Below are positions 45,361 to 49,077 of a DNA stretch of 49,077 bases, piece after piece. The first letter of the stretch is position 1. Every line of letters starts with the position of its first letter. Location of the stretch: positions 1-49,077 of the forward strand of contig NZ_JAQLFL010000012.1 in assembly GCF_028206995.1 (NCBI RefSeq), written 5' to 3'. Position numbers and translations under genes: made by a program. The notes under the pieces were generated by a model. That model saw only the letters and a program-made list of their open reading frames with translations. It searched no databases and was not told the origin of the DNA. Source of the stretch: Collinsella aerofaciens (GTDB lineage Bacteria > Actinomycetota > Coriobacteriia > Coriobacteriales > Coriobacteriaceae).

Positions 45361-47261
45361 TTGAGTGTCGGGGCGTTTCCTTTAGCTATGACGGTGCCGT
45401 ACCGGCGCTCGACGGCGTCGATCTGAATATCGAGGACGGCGAGTTTTTCTGCATCCTCGGTGGCAATGGGTCGGGCAAGTCGACGTTTGCCAAGCATCTG
45501 AATGCGCTGTTGCAGCCCGATGCGGGCACGGTACGCATCAACGGCATGGATGCGTCCGACCCCGAGCTGGTCTACGACATTCGTTCGACCGCGGGCATGG
45601 TATTCCAGAATCCCGACGACCAGCTGGTGGCAACGCTTGTCGAAGATGACGTTGCGTTTGGTCCCGAAAACCTTGGCGTGCCATCGGCGCAAATTGCGCA
45701 GCGCGTACGCGAGGCGCTGAAGGGTGTGGGCCTGGTGGGCTTTGAGCGCCACGAGACCCATGCGCTTTCGGGCGGCCAAAAGCAGCGCGTGGCGCTTGCC
45801 GGCGTGCTCGCCATGGAACCGCGCGTGCTCATATTGGACGAGGCTTCCTCGATGCTCGATCCGCGTGGACGCAAGGGCCTCATGAAGGCTTGCCGCGCGT
45901 TGCACGCTCGCGGCATGACCATCGTGATGATTACGCACTTTATGGAGGAGGCTGCCGAGGCCGATCGTGTCGCCGTGTTTCAGACGGGACGAGTTGCCAT
46001 GCTGGGCACGCCCGATGAGATTCTGACGCGGGCGAATGAACTCGTTCAGCTCAACCTTGACATGCCAGAGTCGTGCCGTTTGGGCATGGCACTTCGTGCG
46101 GAGGGCGTGCCCGTTTGCGCGCAGGTACGTGAGGCGGATATGGTCGCCGAGATTGCGCAGGCTTATGCCGAGCGAAGTGGGGCAGGCATCGCGGGGCAGT
46201 CTTCCGTATCCCAGTCGGAAATCGCTGACGGCACTGTTCCGGTAGACAACGAGGGCAACGCGTCGGAGCCCGTCATCGAGCTATCCCATGTTTCGTACAG
46301 TTATTCGCTCAGTCCGCGCGAGCGCCGCTGCTGGCATAAGCGCTCGGCCACTGCGGGCAAATCGAACAAACAAGCCCTTTGGGGAAACGACCCAAGCAGC
46401 CCGTGGGCGCTGCGCGATGTATCGCTGACGGTGCGTCGCGGCGAGTTCCTGGGCTTGGCAGGTCATACCGGTTCGGGTAAGTCGACGCTGGTCCAGCATC
46501 TCAACGGTTTGATTCGCCCCCAGGAGGGATCCGTTCGCGCGCTGGGGCTCGATCTGTCAAACAAGAAAGACGCCGCCGCGGTTAAGGCCAAGGTCGGCGT
46601 GGTGTTTCAATATCCTGAGCGTCAGCTGTTTGCCGAAACCGTGGCGCAGGACGTGGCGTTTGGTCCACATAACCTTGGCTTGCCGCAAGATGAAGTCGAC
46701 CGTCGTGTCGAGTCATCGCTCTCACGCGTGGGCCTCGACCTTTCCACGGTCGGCGACAAGAGTCCCTTTGAGCTTTCGGGCGGTCAGCAACGGCGTGTGG
46801 CATTCGCCGGCGTGCTCGCCATGGAGCCCGAAGTCCTGGTGCTCGATGAGCCCATGGCGGGGCTCGATCCGGCTGCGCGCAGGGATTTCCTTGAGCTTAT
46901 CGATCGACTTCACCGCGATGGCCTGACCGTTGTCATGGTTTCGCATAGTATGGATGACCTGGCCAATTGCTGCGACCGTATTGTCGTGATGAACGAGGGC
47001 GCGGTGTTTGCCGAGGGCACGCCCGCTCAGGTTTTTGCGCATGCCGATGAGCTTAAATCAATCGGCTTGGGCGTTCCCGCCGCCCAGCGTATGGCGCTGG
47101 CGCTTACGGAGGCGGGCGTGCCGCTGCGCTTTGACGGCCTCTATACGGTTGAGTCGCTGGCAGACGAGTTGGTGGACCTGCTAATCGGTTGCTCGGGCGG
47201 TCCTTCTAACGTCGCGGACATTGCTAAATTCAAGACGGTCGCGCGAGAGAAGGGCTGCTAA
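45357..47261 (+). CDS. Fused ECF transporter ATPase EcfA-EcfA'
   Basis: The 634-residue protein joins two ABC ATPase domains. The first has Walker A GGNGSGKST, LSGGQKQRVALAGVLAMEPRVLILDEASSMLDP; the second has GHTGSGKST, LSGGQQRRVAFAGVLAMEPEVLVLDEPMAGLDP. Both have the Q-loops VFQNPDDQL and VFQYPERQL. These are the usual EcfA1 and EcfA2 subunits, normally separate in ECF modules, here one polypeptide with a linker of about 50 residues. It energises vitamin uptake by RibU. Its start overlaps ribU by 4 bp and its stop overlaps ecfT by 1 bp. Confidence 0.93.
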   Translation: MIECRGVSFSYDGAVPALDGVDLNIEDGEFFCILGGNGSGKSTFAKHLNALLQPDAGTVRINGMDASDPELVYDIRSTAGMVFQNPDDQLVATLVEDDVAFGPENLGVPSAQIAQRVREALKGVGLVGFERHETHALSGGQKQRVALAGVLAMEPRVLILDEASSMLDPRGRKGLMKACRALHARGMTIVMITHFMEEAAEADRVAVFQTGRVAMLGTPDEILTRANELVQLNLDMPESCRLGMALRAEGVPVCAQVREADMVAEIAQAYAERSGAGIAGQSSVSQSEIADGTVPVDNEGNASEPVIELSHVSYSYSLSPRERRCWHKRSATAGKSNKQALWGNDPSSPWALRDVSLTVRRGEFLGLAGHTGSGKSTLVQHLNGLIRPQEGSVRALGLDLSNKKDAAAVKAKVGVVFQYPERQLFAETVAQDVAFGPHNLGLPQDEVDRRVESSLSRVGLDLSTVGDKSPFELSGGQQRRVAFAGVLAMEPEVLVLDEPMAGLDPAARRDFLELIDRLHRDGLTVVMVSHSMDDLANCCDRIVVMNEGAVFAEGTPAQVFAHADELKSIGLGVPAAQRMALALTEAGVPLRFDGLYTVESLADELVDLLIGCSGGPSNVADIAKFKTVAREKGC

Positions 47262-48061
47262 TGGAGGCGTTTTCGTTTGGCAGCTACTATCCCGGCGATA
47301 GTGCGATCCACCGCCTGGACCCGCGAACTAAGTTGCTCTTGGGCTTTGTGTTTCTGATCACGACGCTGACCGTCGGCGGCTTCCGCGGACTGGCCCCTGT
47401 CGCAATGTTTGTCGTGCTGATCTATGCCGTGTCTCGGGTGCCGGTTCGTCGCGTTCTGTCGTCGATGGCGCCGCTGCTGGCAATCGTCGTCGTGGTCGCG
47501 GTGCTCAACTTGTTTACCGATCAGAGTGGGCGCATCCTGTGGCAGCTTGGCTTTTTGCAGGTGAGCGAGGGCTCGCTGCGTTCTGCGGCGTTTATGGCGT
47601 GCCGTCTGACGTTGATGATGGCCGGCATGAGCGCCATTACACTCACCACGCCGACGCTCGACCTCACCGCGGGCTTTGAGCGTCTGCTCGCACCGTTTGC
47701 ACACGTGGGGCTCCCCGCGCATGAGCTCGGCATGATCATGGGCATCGCGTTGCGCTTTATGCCGCAGTTCGCCACAGAGATGAAACAGACGGCCGATGCG
47801 CAGGCAAGTCGCGGAGCGCGCGTGACGGGCGGTCCGCTCGGTGGCGTACGCATGCTCGGCAGTGTGGCGATCCCGCTGTTCACCGGCGTGTTCCGCCATG
47901 CCGAGACGCTGTCTGCTGCCATGGATGCACGCTGCTATCATGGCGAGCAGGGCCGCACGCGCCTGCATGCGCTTACGTTTGGCCGCGGCGATGCGTTGGC
48001 GGCGGTGGTGACGGCGTTGCTGCTCATCTGCGTCATCGTCATCAATCTTCAACTTGTTTAG
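47261..48061 (+). CDS. ecfT: ECF transporter transmembrane component EcfT
   Basis: The 266-residue protein has the EcfT layout: SFGSYYPGDSAIHRLDPRTKLLLGF, several helices and coupling helices near FAHVGLPAHELGMIMGIALRF and DARCYHGEQGRTRL, where family members carry the Ala-Arg-Gly motif that contacts the ATPase grooves. Start overlaps the ecfA stop by 1 bp. The genes thus form a complete ECF transporter under one FMN riboswitch. Confidence 0.92.
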   Translation: MEAFSFGSYYPGDSAIHRLDPRTKLLLGFVFLITTLTVGGFRGLAPVAMFVVLIYAVSRVPVRRVLSSMAPLLAIVVVVAVLNLFTDQSGRILWQLGFLQVSEGSLRSAAFMACRLTLMMAGMSAITLTTPTLDLTAGFERLLAPFAHVGLPAHELGMIMGIALRFMPQFATEMKQTADAQASRGARVTGGPLGGVRMLGSVAIPLFTGVFRHAETLSAAMDARCYHGEQGRTRLHALTFGRGDALAAVVTALLLICVIVINLQLV

Positions 48062-48091
48062 GCGCGATTCGAGCGCAAGAAAGGGGTCCCT

Positions 48092-48538
48092 ATGACCGAC
48101 AACGACCGCACGGCTCAGCTTGAGCGCGCCTGTTCGTATCTCAGGCGCATTCCGGCGTGGTATCTGGCCACGACCGATGTGGCCGACGGGCATCAGCCTC
48201 GCGTGAGGCCGTTTTCGTTTGCCATGGTCGATGACGGTAAGTTGTGGTTTTGCACGTCGCGCGACAAGGATGTATGGGCGGAGCTGAGCGCGAATCCCAA
48301 GTTTGAGCTCTCGGGCTGGAAGCCGGGGGAATGTTGGATCGTATTGACCGGCGAAGCCGCACTTGAGGACGACGCAGTTGCGAGCGACAAGGTGCGTCAA
48401 GCGGGTTTTAAGCACATGGTGGGCATTGGCGAGGAACACGAGAGTGCCAACGACGGCCGCCTTGCTTTCTTTTCGGTCCGCAACATTGCTGCGCGCTTCT
48501 GTGATATCGACGGCAGCGAGGAGCGCCTGGAGCTCTAG
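48092..48538 (+). CDS. PPOX-class flavin-binding protein (pyridoxamine 5'-phosphate oxidase family), copy 1
   Basis: The 148-residue protein has the split-barrel pattern of PPOX-class FMN-binding proteins: RIPAWYLATTDV, PRVRPFSFAMVDDGKLWFCTS, KDVWAELSANPKFELSG and a C-terminal RLAFFSVRN. Activity is unknown. It is 30 bp after ecfT with a weak AAAGGGG, so may be part of the riboflavin operon. The second copy at 48583 is about half identical by eye. Confidence 0.85.
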   Translation: MTDNDRTAQLERACSYLRRIPAWYLATTDVADGHQPRVRPFSFAMVDDGKLWFCTSRDKDVWAELSANPKFELSGWKPGECWIVLTGEAALEDDAVASDKVRQAGFKHMVGIGEEHESANDGRLAFFSVRNIAARFCDIDGSEERLEL

Positions 48539-48582
48539 CTCGCACAAACCAGGTTCCCAAACTAGCTAGTACAGGAGGAAAC

Positions 48583-48993
48583 GTGGACGGATTGAATACG
48601 GTTTTGGAGTATCTGACGTCGGTGCCGGCGTGGTATCTGGCGACGAGCGTGGATGGGCAGCCGCATGTGCGTCCGTTCTCGTTTGCTCAGATTCAGGACG
48701 GTAAGCTGTGGTTTGTGACGGCGCGCACCAAAGACGTGTGGCAAGAGCTGCTGCAAAATCAGCGCTTTGAGGCCACGAGTTGGTGGCCGGGCCATGGCTG
48801 GCTCATCTTGCGCGGGCGTGCCGGCTTGGATGACCGGGCTTTAGACGAAATGCGCGAAGCCGGGTGGAAGCATCTAGAGCACCTGGGCGAGCACTATGAG
48901 GGGCCTAACGACCCCACGCTCGTCTTCTTTAGCGTCGAGGATCCCGAGGCTTTTATCTGCAATCACGACGAATGGGTGCCGGTCGAGCTCTAG
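48583..48993 (+). CDS. PPOX-class flavin-binding protein, copy 2
   Basis: The 136-residue protein is a paralogue of the preceding gene: VPAWYLATSVDGQPHVRPFSFAQIQDGKLWF matches it closely, and FFSVEDPEAFICNHDEW replaces the end. The start is a GTG directly after AGGAGGAAAC. It begins 44 bp after copy 1; the tandem arrangement suggests local duplication and divergence. Flavin binding is expected; substrate unknown. Confidence 0.85.
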   Translation: MDGLNTVLEYLTSVPAWYLATSVDGQPHVRPFSFAQIQDGKLWFVTARTKDVWQELLQNQRFEATSWWPGHGWLILRGRAGLDDRALDEMREAGWKHLEHLGEHYEGPNDPTLVFFSVEDPEAFICNHDEWVPVEL

Positions 48994-49037
48994 CCAGCTG
49001 GCGCATCCTAACAACTTGGTTTTCGCATGGGCGGGCC

Positions 49038-49077
49038 CCGTATTGCCCGGCGCCGTTAGGAGCGCCGGTCAATACGG
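49038..49077. terminator. Terminator-like hairpin at the window end
   Basis: CCGTATTGCCCGGCGC (49038-49053) pairs with GCGCCGGTCAATACGG (49062-49077) with one mismatch. The window ends at the arm, so any T-run is out of view. Confidence 0.6.

Overview
The window is a GC-rich bacterial chromosome segment whose gene content and style (frequent GTG/TTG starts, strong AGGAGG-type ribosome binding sites, an amaP/asp23 envelope-stress cluster, a giant fused acyl-CoA dehydratase activase, an ECF riboflavin transporter, sortase-type anchoring) fit a Coriobacteriia actinobacterium, most likely a Collinsella-like gut commensal. That assignment is an inference from recognised families and repeat style; there is no rRNA in the window to confirm it. 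I found no tRNA or rRNA genes, no CRISPR array, no prophage and no intact transposase.

Layout. 1-4435 (minus strand): a polar amino-acid ABC uptake operon (Tat-exported lipoprotein binding protein, two permeases, ATPase) ending in a class I glutamine-amidotransferase-fold hydrolase. 4732-6513 (minus): a divergent Dxs-like enzyme. 6742-8301: HD-domain protein plus a CmpB-type membrane protein. 8500-10329: ammonium channel amtB and a PII protein that lacks Tyr51. 10404-12430: TetR and MFS efflux pair with a 25-bp palindromic operator. 12545-13402: HAD phosphatase. 13403-14274: a repeat-rich gap holding a small membrane-peptide gene. 14275-19784: TetR-like regulator plus a 1595-residue activase/dehydratase fusion. 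19870-20379: remnant of an arylsulfate sulfotransferase. 20394-21533 (minus): DUF389 membrane protein with an EF-hand loop. 21841-25294: cell-wall-anchored CAP-domain coiled-coil protein, interrupted by a one-base frameshift in a G-run. 25496-27199 (minus): OPT transporter. 27392-33532: housekeeping genes (coaX, dCMP deaminase, NifU-like, lgt, a large membrane protein, yebC). 33699-35180: amaP-DUF2273-asp23 envelope cluster. 35389-37844: two membrane proteins. 37985-41254: divergent M20 peptidase and amidohydrolase. 42174-44201: groES-groEL. 44574-48993: FMN riboswitch, ribU, fused ecfA-ecfA', ecfT and two flavin-binding PPOX-family proteins, a coherent riboflavin/flavin locus.

The least conventional content is intergenic. 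(i) At least seven short palindromes share a GGGACAG-type core while their arms differ and stay complementary, as expected of a REP-like family in which pairing, not arm sequence, is maintained. (ii) Two large nested palindromes, 143 and 145 bp between the outer ends of their 37-bp perfect arms, bracket groES-groEL; the first also has an outer 16-bp perfect inverted repeat. (iii) A 199-bp segment bounded by 17-bp perfect inverted repeats, a 41-bp hairpin and a small toxin-like membrane peptide with a partly pairable ribosome binding site sit together at 13.4-14.2 kb. Nothing here is a clear-cut new multi-gene defence or metabolic system; the best candidates for undescribed biology are these palindromic families and the small-peptide locus.
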